From the NCBI GenBank assembly GCA_034521835.1, contig JAXHMA010000010.1:212768-276767 (forward strand): a stretch of DNA of 64,000 nucleotides. Reading direction: 5' to 3'. This document shows, one piece after another, positions 10,177 to 20,805 of the stretch. Below the pieces are notes generated by a model. It did not search any database and was not told the origin of the DNA. It saw only the letters and a program-made list of their open reading frames with translations. A program made the translations under genes and the position numbers. How positions within the stretch are numbered: the first letter of the stretch is position 1; each line of letters starts with the position of its first letter. The stretch is from JAMQKA01 sp034521835. GTDB taxonomy: Bacteria > Bacteroidota > Rhodothermia > Balneolales > Balneolaceae.

Positions 10177-11041
10177 CTAAAACCGCCGCACAATTGACTC
10201 TACTTGTCGCCCGTAATGGCCTCCAAACAGGTTAGTGTGTACCAACAGTGGATATAGATTATAAATATCTTTTCGGCTACTGAAACCCGATGCCAACGGC
10301 CATACCTCCTCATAGGCACGGTAAAAATCGGACGAAAATCCGCCGAACATATGGGTAAAGGCCAGCTCAATTTCTCTGTGACCATAATATACAGCAGGAT
10401 CATAGATCACCGCTTTTCCCTGGGTGTTGAAAAAGTAATTGCCGCCCAGAGATCTCCATGTAACAAACTGGGGGGCTCTTCGGGAAAATATCGGGCAGCT
10501 GCTGGTACATGTTTTCAAATAACGAACGCGTACTGGATGAGAGCTCCCCACTGTCGAGCGCCATCTTCAACTGGGGCTCCATCCTTTGCTGGATGAAGAA
10601 ATCGACCCAGTTTTCCTGCCAGTTGTTGGACTGCGGCAGCTTGCCGATGTAATTGTCATGATTCAGCCCGAATCGCTCTTCTGTAACCTTGTGCTGGGCA
10701 GCCAGCTCTCTTCCAAAATCCTCCGCCGAGGAAGAACCTGCACTGCCTTCTTCAATATATTCCAGCAACAAATACCCGATGTGTCCATCATAGGCGCCCT
10801 GATCGATTACCTCGGGCACTAAAAGATCAGTGCCCGCCGAGGCCAGCAGGTCAAGCCCTTTCACCTCCTTCACAAACAGGTCCGAATCAGTAGTGGGGTT
10901 CCATTTTAAAAAACAGGGGCCGGCATCTTCCAGTTCAATCAGCGCCGCCTGGTTGATACTGCCGCCCGAGGCGCGTTTCGTTGATACGATAGCCTGCCCG
11001 CTATGCTCTTGAATGTGCGATATAAGTTGATCTGGAATCAT
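10177..11041 (-). CDS. Fructosamine kinase family protein, frameshifted at homopolymers
   Basis: A ketosamine-3-kinase family protein (about 288 residues) with a protein-kinase-like fold. The N-lobe has GGSINQAALIELEDAGPCFLKWN; the linker has YLLLEYIEEGS; the catalytic loop is LLHGDLWGGN, followed by AVIYDPAVYYGHREIELAFT (metal-binding Asp) and a C-terminal helix VHTNLFGGHYGRQVESI. The catalytic loop is split by two one-base errors near 10435-10475, in a C run and a G run. The family phosphorylates glycated amines so that the sugar is released (deglycation). It precedes the phosphatase gene 11120-11638 in transcription order reversed, with a 78-bp gap, so co-transcription is possible. Confidence 0.85.
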
Positions 11042-11119
11042 TATTTAGTGTTGGATGGTGAGTTTTAAAACTAGAACATCAGAATAGTAGGGCCGGTATT
11101 TTTCTACTTTGTTTGCCAT

Positions 11120-11638
11120 TTATTCCTCTTCTATTTGCTGCTCAAGCTCATCCAGCAGCGATTCACAGCTGCGTTTCACCACTTGGAAGACATTTTCGAA
11201 TCCCTGCTTGCCGCCGTAATAGGGATCGGGAACGGCGCCATCTCCGGGCTGGGGATCGAAATCGCGCATCAGGCCGATTTTTTCGCTGAATCGGTTTTTA
11301 CGATCCAGGTTTTTAACATTTTGCAGGTTATCATGGTCCATCGCCAGAACCAGATCAAAATACTCCAGGTCGCCGTATTCGAATTTTCGTGACTTTGAGT
11401 GAAGCTGCACGCCATGTTTATTCGCTATTTGCTGGCTCTTGCTGTTGGCCGATTCCCCAACATGATACGCAGAGGTGCCGGCCGAATCGACCTCAAAATA
11501 CGATTGGTATCCCCGCTCATTTACCAAGTGCTGAAAAATACCCTCTGCTGTAGGACTCCGGCAAATATTGCCCAGGCAAACAAAACAGAGCTTGTATGGA
11601 TATTCCTTTGTGATCTTTTTTTGAAGCGCTTGTTCCAT
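11120..11638 (-). CDS. Low molecular weight protein-tyrosine phosphatase
   Basis: An intact 172-residue LMW-PTP. The P-loop CLGNICRS (residues 21-28) provides the nucleophilic Cys21 and Arg27; the general-acid Asp is in DPYY (138-141). Spacing and length fit the family, with a 10-residue N-terminal extension (MEQALQKKIT). These cytosolic enzymes dephosphorylate tyrosine (or arginine) residues, often on exopolysaccharide kinases; no such kinase is present here. It lies upstream of the fructosamine kinase gene in the same direction. Confidence 0.92.
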   Translation of the reverse strand: MEQALQKKITKEYPYKLCFVCLGNICRSPTAEGIFQHLVNERGYQSYFEVDSAGTSAYHVGESANSKSQQIANKHGVQLHSKSRKFEYGDLEYFDLVLAMDHDNLQNVKNLDRKNRFSEKIGLMRDFDPQPGDGAVPDPYYGGKQGFENVFQVVKRSCESLLDELEQQIEEE

Positions 11639-11874
11639 CTTTCCAGTGTTAAATATTGAGTTATCAAAAGTTACATTGTTGTGCGGGACACTGTAAATAA
11701 TACAGAGCTACAGACTCGAAAAAATCAGGCCTGAATCAAATATTTAAAAAGGATCTATCGACTCATCCGTTCAGTTGGTTTGATAATTTCCCCCTCATAC
11801 TCTTTTATTTCTGCTCGGTCTATGAATTTTTAGAGTGAAATAATATGAACAGATCATTCAAAACTTGTATCTTA

Positions 11875-11935
11875 AGCGCTATTTTCGGTCGCAGGTTATG
11901 CATAAGGCATAACACTCCACACCGAAAGTAGCGTT
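11875..11935. promoter_or_regulatory. Nested inverted repeat upstream of ileS
   Basis: An outer stem AGCGCTATTTTCGGT (11875-11889) pairs with ACCGAAAGTAGCGTT (11921-11935) over 15 positions, with one mismatch and one G-U pair. Inside it lies a perfect 7-bp hairpin, GTTATGC/GCATAAC, at 11895-11913. It ends 54 bp before the ileS ATG. It could be a leader hairpin, a terminator-like element or a protein site; no T-box anticodon logic is evident. Confidence 0.5.
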
Positions 11936-11989
11936 AAAGTTTGTATATTTTAGGTTTTAATAAAATAACAGTCGACTTAAATCGACCTT

Positions 11990-14900
11990 ATGGCTAAACA
12001 GTTTGAAGAAGTAAAACAGCTTAATTTTTCTAAACTTGAGGTAGAAACGCTCAAGTGGTGGAAGGATAACGACATCTTTAAAAAGAGTCTAACAACTCGG
12101 GAAGAGGGTATTCCCTTTACCTTTTATGAGGGACCTCCCACTGCCAACGGCAAGCCGGGAATCCACCACGTGATGTCCAGAACGGTGAAAGACTTGTTCT
12201 GCCGGTACAAAACTCTAAAAGGGTACAAAGTAGAACGCAAAGCAGGATGGGATACACACGGTCTGCCGGTTGAGATTGAAGTGGAAAAGGAACTCGATCT
12301 TGAGGGTCGCGCGCAAGTAGAAGAATATGGCATTTCAAAATACAACGATCACTGCCGCAAGAGCGTGCTCAAATACAAGGATCTGTGGGACCGCCTGACC
12401 AACCGCATGGCTTACTGGGTTGACTTGGATGATCCCTACGTCACTTTTGAAAACGACTACATCGAATCGATCTGGTGGGCCTTTAAAACGCTGTACGACA
12501 AGGGACTTGTCTACCAAGGATATAAAATCCAGTGGTATTCTCCGGGCAGCGGAACCGTGCTTTCCTCTCACGAGGTGAGTCTGGGTTATGAGGAAGTGCA
12601 AGACCCCTCCATTTTTGTAAAATTTCAACTTCGGATGTCAGAAGACACCTATTTTCTGGCCTGGACCACCACACCGTGGACCATCGTCTCCAACATGGCG
12701 CTGGCGGTTAATCCTAAACTGACCTACGCCAAGATCAAGCTTTCAGAGGGGGACCGTACTGAATATTACATCTTGGCCAAAGATTGCATCGAAGAGAATA
12801 TCGATCACGAGTATGAGATCGTCGAAGAATATAAAGGCAAAGAGATTATCGGCTGGACCTATGATCCGGTTTTTGATTTCGCGCTTGAGGAGTACGACAG
12901 AGATGATGCCTGGAGAGTTATTTCCGCAGATTATGTAACCACCGATGAGGGAACCGGCGTTGTTCATATCGCTCCTGCTTTCGGTGCCGACGACTTTGAT
13001 TCCTGCCAAGAAGCCGGCATCCCGATGTTCAATCCGATCGACGAGGATGGCAAATTCACGGAAAAAGCACCCGATTTTGAAGGACAGTGGTTCAAGGATG
13101 CCGACAAAGAAATTGCACGCGCCATCAAGGATAAATATCTGATGTACAAGCACGAAACCTACGTGCACAACTACCCGTTCGATTGGCGCAAGGGTACTCC
13201 CCTGATGTCTTACCCGGTGGAATCATGGTTTATCGAGACCACCAAAGTTAAGGACAAGATGGTGGAGTATAACGCGGAAGAGATCAACTGGAAGCCGCCC
13301 AGCACCGGAAGCGGCCGGTTCGGCACCTGGCTCGAAAATAACGTAGACTGGGCCATCTCCCGTCAGCGCTACTGGGGCACCCCCATTCCGCTGTGGATCA
13401 GCGATAAAGATCCGGAGTACGTGGAGTGCATCGGCAGCGTTGAAGAGCTTAAGAAAAAAGCGGGGCTTTCCGATGATGAAGAGATCGACCTGCACCGCCC
13501 CCACATTGATGACCTAACGTGGGAAGGACCGAATGGAGGTACCATGCGCCGTGTACCCGACCTACTGGACGTCTGGTTCGATTCCGGCGCCATGCCGTTC
13601 GCCCAGTGGCATTACCCATTTGAGAATAAAGAGAAATTCAAGAACGAATTTTCCCGCTGATTTTATCGCTGAGGGCGTCGACCAAACCCGCGGATGGTTT
13701 TATACCCTGCACGCACTCGGCACTATGCTGTTTGATGAGCCGGCCTATAAGAACGTGGTTTCCAACGGCCTGGTGCTGGATGAAGACGGCAACAAGATGA
13801 GTAAATCGAAAGGCAACACTGTAGAGCCGTTTGAAGTGATCCAGAAATACGGAGCTGACACGGTTCGCTGGTACATGATGAGCAACTCGTCACCGTGGGA
13901 AAATCTAAAATTCAGCGAAGATGGGCTGCAGGAAACACAGCGCAAGTTTTTCAATACGCTGGTCAACACCTACTCCTTTTTTGCCATGTACGCCAATATC
14001 GACGGGTTCACCTACTCCGGTTCTCCCCTACCGGTGGCCGATCGTGTTGAGATGGACCGCTGGGTGGTATCGCGGCTGAACTCAGTACGTTAAAAATGGT
14101 GGATGAATTTTTGGATGATTACGAGCCCACCAAGGCTGCACGCGAAATTGAGGAATTTGTTGAAGAGCTCAGCAACTGGTATGTACGTCGCAATCGGCGC
14201 CGATTCTGGAAAGAGGGCAAAAGCATTGACAAGACCGCGGCCTATCAAACGCTGTTTGAGTGCCTGATGGATGTAGCCAAGCTGATCAGCCCGACGGCTC
14301 CTTTTCTTGGTGAATGGCTGTTCCAACGGCTCAATGAAGTGGGCGGAGAGGATGAAGAGTCGCGTTCATATCTCCTTCTATCCCACAGTGGAAGAAACCG
14401 CCATTGACAAACAGCTTGAATACCGTATGACCCTGGCGCGACAAATATCGTCCATGGTGCTGAGTCTGCGAAACAAAATTGAGATCAATGTACGCCAGCC
14501 GCTGCAGCGCATCATCCTGCCGATCGATGACGAGGAGGAGCGGCAGACGGTAGAAGCGGTTAAAGATATTATTCTGGATGAAGTAAACGTTAAAGAAGAT
14601 TCAATTTGTGGATGATGATTCTGGAATCGTCCGCAAATCGGCCAAACCGAACTTCCCGGTACTGGGCAAGAAAATGGGTAGCAAGATGAAATCGATCACC
14701 CCGAAAGTCCAGCAACTGAATACCGAACAGATCACCAAGTTTGAAGAGACCGGCTCCATTGAGCTCGATCTGGGAGACGATGGTATCGTCACGGTTGGGA
14801 AGCGAGGATCTGGAAATCAGCCGTACCGGTATTGAAGGCTGGGAGGTGGAAACCGAAAATGGCCTCAGTGTTGCCCTGGATACTGAAATTTCAACCGAAC

Positions 14901-15169
14901 TGGAGCAGGAAGGACTGGCACGTGAGTTTGTCAACCGCATCCAAAACATGCGTAAAGAAGCCGATTTCGAGGTTGTGGATCGTATTGTAATCGGATTTGA
15001 AGGCGCGGGCAACCTGGAAGAAGCGGTAGTTTCCATGGATGAGTATATTAAACGTGAAACCCTTGCTGAAAAAATTGAAACTGAAAAATTAGAAGTTTTT
15101 GACTTCGTAAAAAGCTGGGAGATTGGCGGCGATGATTGCACGATCTCCATACGACGAAACCCTAACTAA
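11990..15169 (+). CDS. ileS: Isoleucine--tRNA ligase, several frameshifts
   Basis: Charges tRNA-Ile with isoleucine. About 1060 residues, normal for the long (type 2-like) enzyme of this phylum. The nucleotide-binding motif is GPPTANGKPGIHHVM (residues 48-62), where HIGH is replaced by G-I-H-H as usual in Bacteroidota. Then AGWDTHGLPVEIEVEKEL, the editing domain (TTPWTIVSNMALAVNP; DEGTGVVHIAPAFGADD), and KMSKS in DEDGNKMSKSKGNTVEPF (13780-13830). The anticodon-binding domain follows (EELSNWYVRRNRRRFWK). Frameshifts occur near 13650 (a TTTT run where TTT would keep the frame), 14090, 14385, 14610 and 14800. All motifs survive, so I regard the gene as functional and the shifts as sequence errors. 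Confidence 0.93.
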
Positions 15170-15184
15170 GATAGAGTGGCTATT

Positions 15185-15595
15185 ATGGCATCTGCAAAGA
15201 AAAATGACAGCGGCGAGCAGGAACGTATCTCTCCCTATTCGGATGAGGAACTGGAGTATTTCCGTGAAATCATCATCAAAAAGAGAGATGAAGCTGAACA
15301 GGAACTGGAATCGCTGCAAAACTCCCTGCGTGAAAGCATGGAAAACGCCTCCGATGAGTCGGCCTATTCTTTCCACATGGCCGATGCCGGCACGGACGCC
15401 CAGGAACGCGAAAAGACATACATGCTCTACAACCGCACCCGCAAGTTTATCCGCTACCTGGATGATGCCCTTAAGCGAATCGACAACAAAACATATGGTG
15501 TATGTAAGGTTACCGGCAAAAAGATCTCCAAAGGTCGCCTGGAGGCGGTACCCCATACCCAGCTTAGTATTGAAGCCAAGCTAAAGCGACGATAA
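15185..15595 (+). CDS. TraR/DksA-type regulator with degenerate zinc finger
   Basis: A 136-residue DksA-like protein that would bind the secondary channel of RNA polymerase. The coiled-coil arm (ELEYFREIIIKKRDEAEQEL) is followed by SDESAYSFHMADAGTDAQERE and the C-terminal domain RIDNKTYGVCKVTGKKISKGRLEAVPHT. The canonical four zinc cysteines are reduced to one (YGVC), as seen in the Bacteroidota form. A GTG at 15176 gives three extra residues; I prefer the ATG at 15185. It lies 15 bp after ileS and before lspA, a common order in this phylum, and is probably co-transcribed with both. Confidence 0.85.
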   Translation: MASAKKNDSGEQERISPYSDEELEYFREIIIKKRDEAEQELESLQNSLRESMENASDESAYSFHMADAGTDAQEREKTYMLYNRTRKFIRYLDDALKRIDNKTYGVCKVTGKKISKGRLEAVPHTQLSIEAKLKRR

Positions 15596-15621
15596 TAACC
15601 TTAAGCACTACTGCGGTTCTT

Positions 15622-16614
15622 TTGAAGAAAAAGAAACTCATTGCGCTAATAGTACCCGCACTGGTCATTGTTATAATCGACCAGGTTACCAAGCACGTGG
15701 TACGTATCACACCATCCCTTCACAACTGGGATATCATTCCCGGATGGCTCTCCTTCCACTATACGCAGAATCCGGGTATGGCACTGGGTATGGACTGGGC
15801 CAGTACGCCGGTAATAAGCGCAATAGCCATAACTGCCACTGTAGGAATCGTTATTTATATTGTCCGCTCGCTGGATAATGCCAATATCGGATATCTTTTG
15901 TGTATGGGATTGGTGCTCGGCGGGGCTTTTGGCAACATTATCGATCGCCTTATCATGGGCTATATCGGCTCCTACGGCGGGGTGCTTGAGGGACATGTAA
16001 TTGACTTCATCCATTTCACGCTCCGCATTGATGGGTACCCTGTATTCCCATACATCTTTAACGTAGCCGATATTTCGATCAGCGTTTCTATTATCGCGCT
16101 TCTGCTGTTTCACCAGCGTATTTTACCGTACGATGAAAATGAGGAACAAGATGAAGCTGAAAAGCAGACCTTTGATGATCAAAAATTTGACTCTCCTTAC
16201 CTGACCCATGGTGTTTCGGGTAAAACCGGCAAAAGCAAGATTGACGCTGTCACCAGAGAGGATAACACTTCACTCGATGACCCCGTGTCCTCAGACGAAG
16301 ATGCCCGGAATACCGAGCCTTTTGATTTTGAGGGACCATCTGATTCAAAATCGGAGGAAGAAAATGAGCAATCAATTAAGTTTCCCAAAGTAAATACAGA
16401 GCTTAACAAGAAGAAGGATCAAGATGAGCTCTCATCATCACCCACTCCATCTCCATCCCCGGAAGATACGGACGGTGAAAAAGACCAGGGAGAAGGAGAA
16501 GCAAATAAGAATCAGGGGAAAAGACAACTAATTACTTTCTCCCTTCTTTATCTTTCGCTGCCTATAGAAAACAGGCAGATATCTAGTGCTCTCCTGAAAA
16601 TTAATCGTCAGTGA
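15622..16614 (+). CDS. lspA: Lipoprotein signal peptidase II with long acidic C-terminal tail
   Basis: Cleaves the signal peptide of prolipoproteins at the inner membrane. Four membrane segments are visible in the first 165 residues; the catalytic aspartates are in GGAFGNIIDRL (Asp109) and FNVADISIS (Asp150). The only upstream start is TTG at 15622. After residue 170 there is an unusual tail of about 130-160 residues rich in D, E, S, K and P, predicted disordered. The last ~30 residues (TFSLLYLSLPIENRQ...) look non-native and overlap the 3' end of ribBA; a one-base shift near 16515 would end the protein at KDN. Core assignment is firm; the tail end is uncertain. Confidence 0.9.
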   Translation: MKKKKLIALIVPALVIVIIDQVTKHVVRITPSLHNWDIIPGWLSFHYTQNPGMALGMDWASTPVISAIAITATVGIVIYIVRSLDNANIGYLLCMGLVLGGAFGNIIDRLIMGYIGSYGGVLEGHVIDFIHFTLRIDGYPVFPYIFNVADISISVSIIALLLFHQRILPYDENEEQDEAEKQTFDDQKFDSPYLTHGVSGKTGKSKIDAVTREDNTSLDDPVSSDEDARNTEPFDFEGPSDSKSEEENEQSIKFPKVNTELNKKKDQDELSSSPTPSPSPEDTDGEKDQGEGEANKNQGKRQLITFSLLYLSLPIENRQISSALLKINRQ

Positions 16615-17869
16615 CTATGCTCTTGATAAACTCCGGGCTGTGCGGATCTACATTATCCAGCTTAAGTTCATGCCCCATCTTATCACGTTTTGTTTTGAGG
16701 TATCGGGCATTCTCGGGATAGGCCCCTACTTCAATCGGCACGCGTTCTACCATCTCCAGGCCGAAACTTTTTAAGCCCCACTCTTTTTACCGGGTTGTTA
16801 GTCATCAGGCGTAATTTAATTACATTGAGTGAGTGCAGAATTTGGGCGCCTACGCCGTAGTCGCGATGATCAGGTTTAAAGCCGAGGGCTTCATTGGCTT
16901 CCACCGTATCCATGCCCTGTTCCTGCAGTTTGTACGCCTTAAGTTTGTTAACCAGCCCTATTCCACGACCTTCCTGGTTCATGTACAAGACTACGCCCTT
17001 GCCCTCTTTCTCAACTTTAAGCAGGGCTTGATGGAGCTGCTCTCCGCAGTCGCAGCGCTTGGAGCCAAAAATATCGCCTGTCATGCAGGAGGAATGCACA
17101 CGCACGAGCACCGGGTCGCCCTCTTCCCATTACCCTTTTACCAGCGCTAGGTGATGGTCGCCGGTTAGCCGCTCCTGGAAGGCATGAAGGGTAAAATCCC
17201 CATAAATAGTCGGCAGATTGACCTGCACCACTTTCCGGACAAGCGACTCGTTCTGCATGCGGTAGGCGATCAAATCTTTGATGGAGATCAGCTTCATGTC
17301 AAACTCTTCGGCAATTTCAAAAAGATCCGGAAGGCGGGCCATTTCGCCGTTGTCCTTCATGATCTCACAGATGATACCGGCCGGTTTTAATCCCGCCAAA
17401 CGTGCCAAGTCGATCGATGCCTCAGTGTGGCCAGCGCGTCGAAGCACGCCACCTTCGGTGCTAATGAGCGGAAAAATGTGCCCCGGTCGACGAAATTCAT
17501 TGGGATCCGCATTATCCTTGATAAGCTCGCGGATGGTACTGGCACGATCCGAGGCAGAGATGCCGGTACTGGTCGTCTCCTTGTGGTCTATAGAAACCGT
17601 AAAAGCGGCCTCGTCAGGGTCGGCACCTTCCGTAACCATGTAGTCAAGATCCATGTCGTACGCCTTCTGGCGCGTAATAGGAACACAGATCAGCCCGCGC
17701 CATGTTTAGCCATAAGGTTGACGGCTTCTGGGGTAACTTTTTCTGCCGCCATGATAAAGTCGCCTTCATTTTCGCGATCTTCATCATCGGCAACAATGAC
17801 CATGCGCCCCTGCTTTATGTCCTCGATAGCGTCTTCAATACTATCGAACGAGACGTTTTCTGCCTCCAT
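16601..17869 (-). CDS. ribBA: Bifunctional DHBP synthase / GTP cyclohydrolase II, frameshifted
   Basis: Makes both riboflavin precursors: 3,4-dihydroxy-2-butanone 4-phosphate from ribulose 5-phosphate, and the pyrimidine from GTP. About 422 residues. The RibB half starts MEAENVSFDSIEDAIEDIKQ, with DDEDRENEGDF, RRPGHIFPL and RRAGHTEASIDLARLAG. The RibA half has the zinc site CMTGDIFGSKRCDCGEQL and the catalytic loop YMNQEGRGIGL, then TNNPVKRVGL. It ends FIKSIVTDD at 16601. Frame changes occur near 17690, 17130 and 16780. The start lies 6 bp after the yajC stop, so the two form an operon; its 3' end meets lspA tail to tail. Confidence 0.92.
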
Positions 17870-17875
17870 AACGGT

Positions 17876-18187
17876 TTAATCGTTCTTATTGGGATTGACG
17901 TCTGTAATTGATCCTTTGGTGAATCGAACTTTAACATCGGTATCAACCTCAGCCAGAACTGAATCATCTTCAACACTAGTTACTTTGGCTATAATTCCAC
18001 CTGAGGTCACAATTTTGTCCCCTTTCACGAGGTTTGACACCTTTTCTTCGATCTCTTTCTGTTTCTTTTGCTGCGGTCGAATAATAAAAAAGTAGAAAAC
18101 GCCAAAAATGAGACCAATGAAAACCAAGTTCATCCAACCGGCATCTTCAGGTGAACCGGTCAGTAGCAGAAATAATAATGACAGCAT
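17876..18187 (-). CDS. yajC: Preprotein translocase subunit YajC
   Basis: A 103-residue accessory subunit of the SecDF-YajC membrane complex. One transmembrane helix (about residues 18-37, WMNLVFIGLIFGVFYFFIIRP) is followed by the family motif IIRPQQKKQKE and a small beta domain (LVKGDKIVTSGGIIAKVTSV). Length and order of elements are typical. It is intact and lies directly upstream of ribBA. Confidence 0.93.
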   Translation of the reverse strand: MLSLLFLLLTGSPEDAGWMNLVFIGLIFGVFYFFIIRPQQKKQKEIEEKVSNLVKGDKIVTSGGIIAKVTSVEDDSVLAEVDTDVKVRFTKGSITDVNPNKND

Positions 18188-18614
18188 ATACTAGTAGTTA
18201 TATTTGAACTTCCTGTTATAGTGTAAAGCCTTTAAGATACCATTTTTGTTACGACGGGACAATTTTCGCAGTATGACTTTTGTACTAAAATGCCGGCACT
18301 TCTTGAGGTATAAAATTAGGCTGAATGAATCATGAATAAGGATTTGACACCAGACAGCTCAACTAAGCTATTTTGGCTCAAGGGTGTATTCATTCTTTGA
18401 AAAAACCCAGAAATCGGAAATAAATCCAAGAAGTTGGGGTACTGTTTGTCACCAATTTATTGCTCAGGAGCATTCAGTGGTTTATAAAACTGGTTGCAGA
18501 ACTTTTCTGGGCCCAGGTAATCCAACCCTTCGATTTTAGGTTCCATCATAGTCATTAAAAGCTCTGAAATAATAACTATGCTACCCTTACCTAACCTTGA
18601 TTCAGCCCACAAGG
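18188..18614. other. 427-bp intergenic region
   Basis: No gene that I can name. The reverse strand holds a short open frame starting MTMMEPKIEGLDYLGPEKF and ending after 32 codons near 18460; it may be a remnant. The region separates the yajC/ribBA operon from the 3' end of fadJ. No terminator hairpin is obvious. Confidence 0.4.
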
Positions 18615-20737
18615 CTAATAGAATTTTTTATCCTTTGAGGCATGCTCTTTCAAAATCTCTGCTGGCGTAAATCGTGGCCCGAGCTCTTTCCTATATCCTT
18701 CCATTTGAGCCACAATTTTTCCTATGCCCTGCTGGTCTAAATATCGAAACGGACCTCCGAGGAACGGCGGGAAACCAAGCCCGAGAATCGCACCGAGGTC
18801 GCCATCCTCCGGTTTTTCCAAGATCTCATCCTGCAGGCACCGAGCAGCCTCGTTGATCATCGCTAACACCATGCGCTGCTGGACGGTCACGCCGGTCAAT
18901 CTTTTTACGGGAGGTTCCGCCAAAGAAAGAGTAAATCGATTCATTGGGATTTTTTTTCTTTTTTTCACCGTTTGTTTCTTCATACTTATAAAACCCCTTC
19001 TTGTTTTTCCGCCCCTTATAACCTGCCTCAAGCAGTTCTTTAGGCTTGTTACTCGGCTCCACCCCGCGATCGGAAAACATCTTGTTGAGTACGTCCGTAA
19101 TATGTGCCGCCACATCGATGCCCACCTCATCAAACAGGGCAGCCGGGCCCACCGGAAATCCGAACTGCTTCATAGATGAATCCAGGTCTTCAATCGCCGC
19201 GCCCTCTTCAAGCAGTGAAAGTGCCTCGTTCATATACGGCGCCAAGATGCGGGTCGTATAAAATCCGGGACCGTCGTTGACCACAATCACATGCTTACCT
19301 TGGGTGATTCCCGCCTGGCGGGCCGTAGCAGTGACCCACTCCGCAGTTTGATCAGTTTTAACAATTTCAATCAGCGGCATTTGCGGCACCGGCGAAAAGT
19401 AGTGCATACCTACCACCTGCTCCGGATGAGATGAAGCCTCCGCTATTTTGCTGATCGGCAGGGAGGAAGTGTTTGAGGCAAAAATACAGTGTTCAGGGGC
19501 AATCTCTTCAACTTGTTTTACCATTTTTTGTTTAAGATCAAGGTCTTCAAAAACCGCCTCAATCACTAAGTCCATATTCTCAAAGCCGCTGTAGTTTCCC
19601 GTGGGGGTCACCCGGCTGGCGATGCGATCTCGTTCAAATTCCGAAATAATATGCTTGTCCACTTTTTCCTGCAGATTCTTCCAGATCGCCTTTTTGCCTT
19701 TCGCAGCCTGTTCCACATCCTGATCCTTCAGTAAAACTCTCATCCCATTATTCACGCTAACGTCAGCGATGCCGGATCCCATTAAACCTGCTCCCAGCAC
19801 GCCTATTTTGGAGAGCTCCCTCGCCCTTTTTTTCTGCGGATTTTTTTTGGCTTGCTGCATCCCAAAAAACAAGTTCACCAGGTTCTTCGACTCCTGGGTG
19901 GCGGCCAGTTCCCCAAACACTTTCGATTCCTTTTCAAGGCCCGCTTTAAGACCGTTGTCATACCCTTCTTTGACGCATTCAAGAATCTTGGGTGGAGCGG
20001 GATAGTTCCCTTTTGTCTTGGATTGCGTTCGCTTGCTGGCCTGTGAAAAAATAATCTTGCGACCCAAGGAATTTCCTTCCAACAGCTTTTCGAGCAGGCT
20101 GCGCTTATCCTTTCGTGTGAAGCTCCCTTTGCTAATTTTTGAAACGGCCTTTTTGGCGGCGGTGAGAATCGCATCTTTATGGGTCAACTCATCCACCAAT
20201 CCCATTTTATAGGCTTGGCGTGGATAGATGTTCTTTCCTGTCAACAGATAGGTAAGCGACTTTTGCAGGCCGATGAGCCGCGGCAACCGCTGGGTTCCGC
20301 CCGCCCCGGGGTTCAGGCCTAGGTTGACCTCCGGTTGCCCCATCTTAGTATCTGAATGATCGGAGGCCACGCGGTAATGACACGCCATCGCCAGTTCAAG
20401 TCCGCCGCCCATACATGAGCCGTGTATCGCTGCAACTATTGGCTTGCTAAAATTCTCGACCCTCAACAGCAGCTCATTGCCCGTTCGACTCAACTCCTCG
20501 ATTTCATCCGGGGCCTGCTTACTTTTTTAGCATCTCTACATCAGCACCGGCGATGAAATTGTCCTCTTTACCACTGATCAGCACCATGCCTTCAATATTT
20601 TCATCTTCCTCAAACCGGTCCAGTAGTTCATCGAACTCCTCAATCAGGGTTTCATTAAGCTTATTTACCTTTTCACCTTCCTGGTTGAGTGTAATGACCG
20701 TAATGCTTTCTTGCTCTTCAATTGACAGATAATCCAT
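18615..20737 (-). CDS. fadJ: Fatty-acid oxidation alpha subunit: enoyl-CoA hydratase / 3-hydroxyacyl-CoA dehydrogenase, frameshifted
   Basis: A bifunctional beta-oxidation enzyme of about 707 residues. The N-terminal crotonase part has FIAGADVEMLKK, the oxyanion loop AAIHGSCMGGGLELAMAC and MGQPEVNLGLNPGAGG (two catalytic Glu). The dehydrogenase part begins GVLGAGLMGSGIAD (NAD Rossmann) with catalytic His in GMHYFSPVPQMPLIEIV. The C-terminus ends ILKEHASKDKKFY. Frames change at an A6 run near 20525 (A7 would restore the frame) and an A run near 18960. It lies 68 bp after fadI and is probably in its operon. The symbol fadJ is by resemblance; fadB is the alternative. Confidence 0.88.
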
Positions 20738-20805
20738 AGAATAATATTTCCGTTTTCAATGGTTGATTACCAAATTGAGCTGCTTTGGTTTTTAATGTAA
20801 ATGAT

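Noticed and set aside
14590..15150. 186-residue minus-strand frame over ileS
   Set aside because: Serine-rich composition typical of an antisense shadow; the + strand holds the end of IleRS in full.
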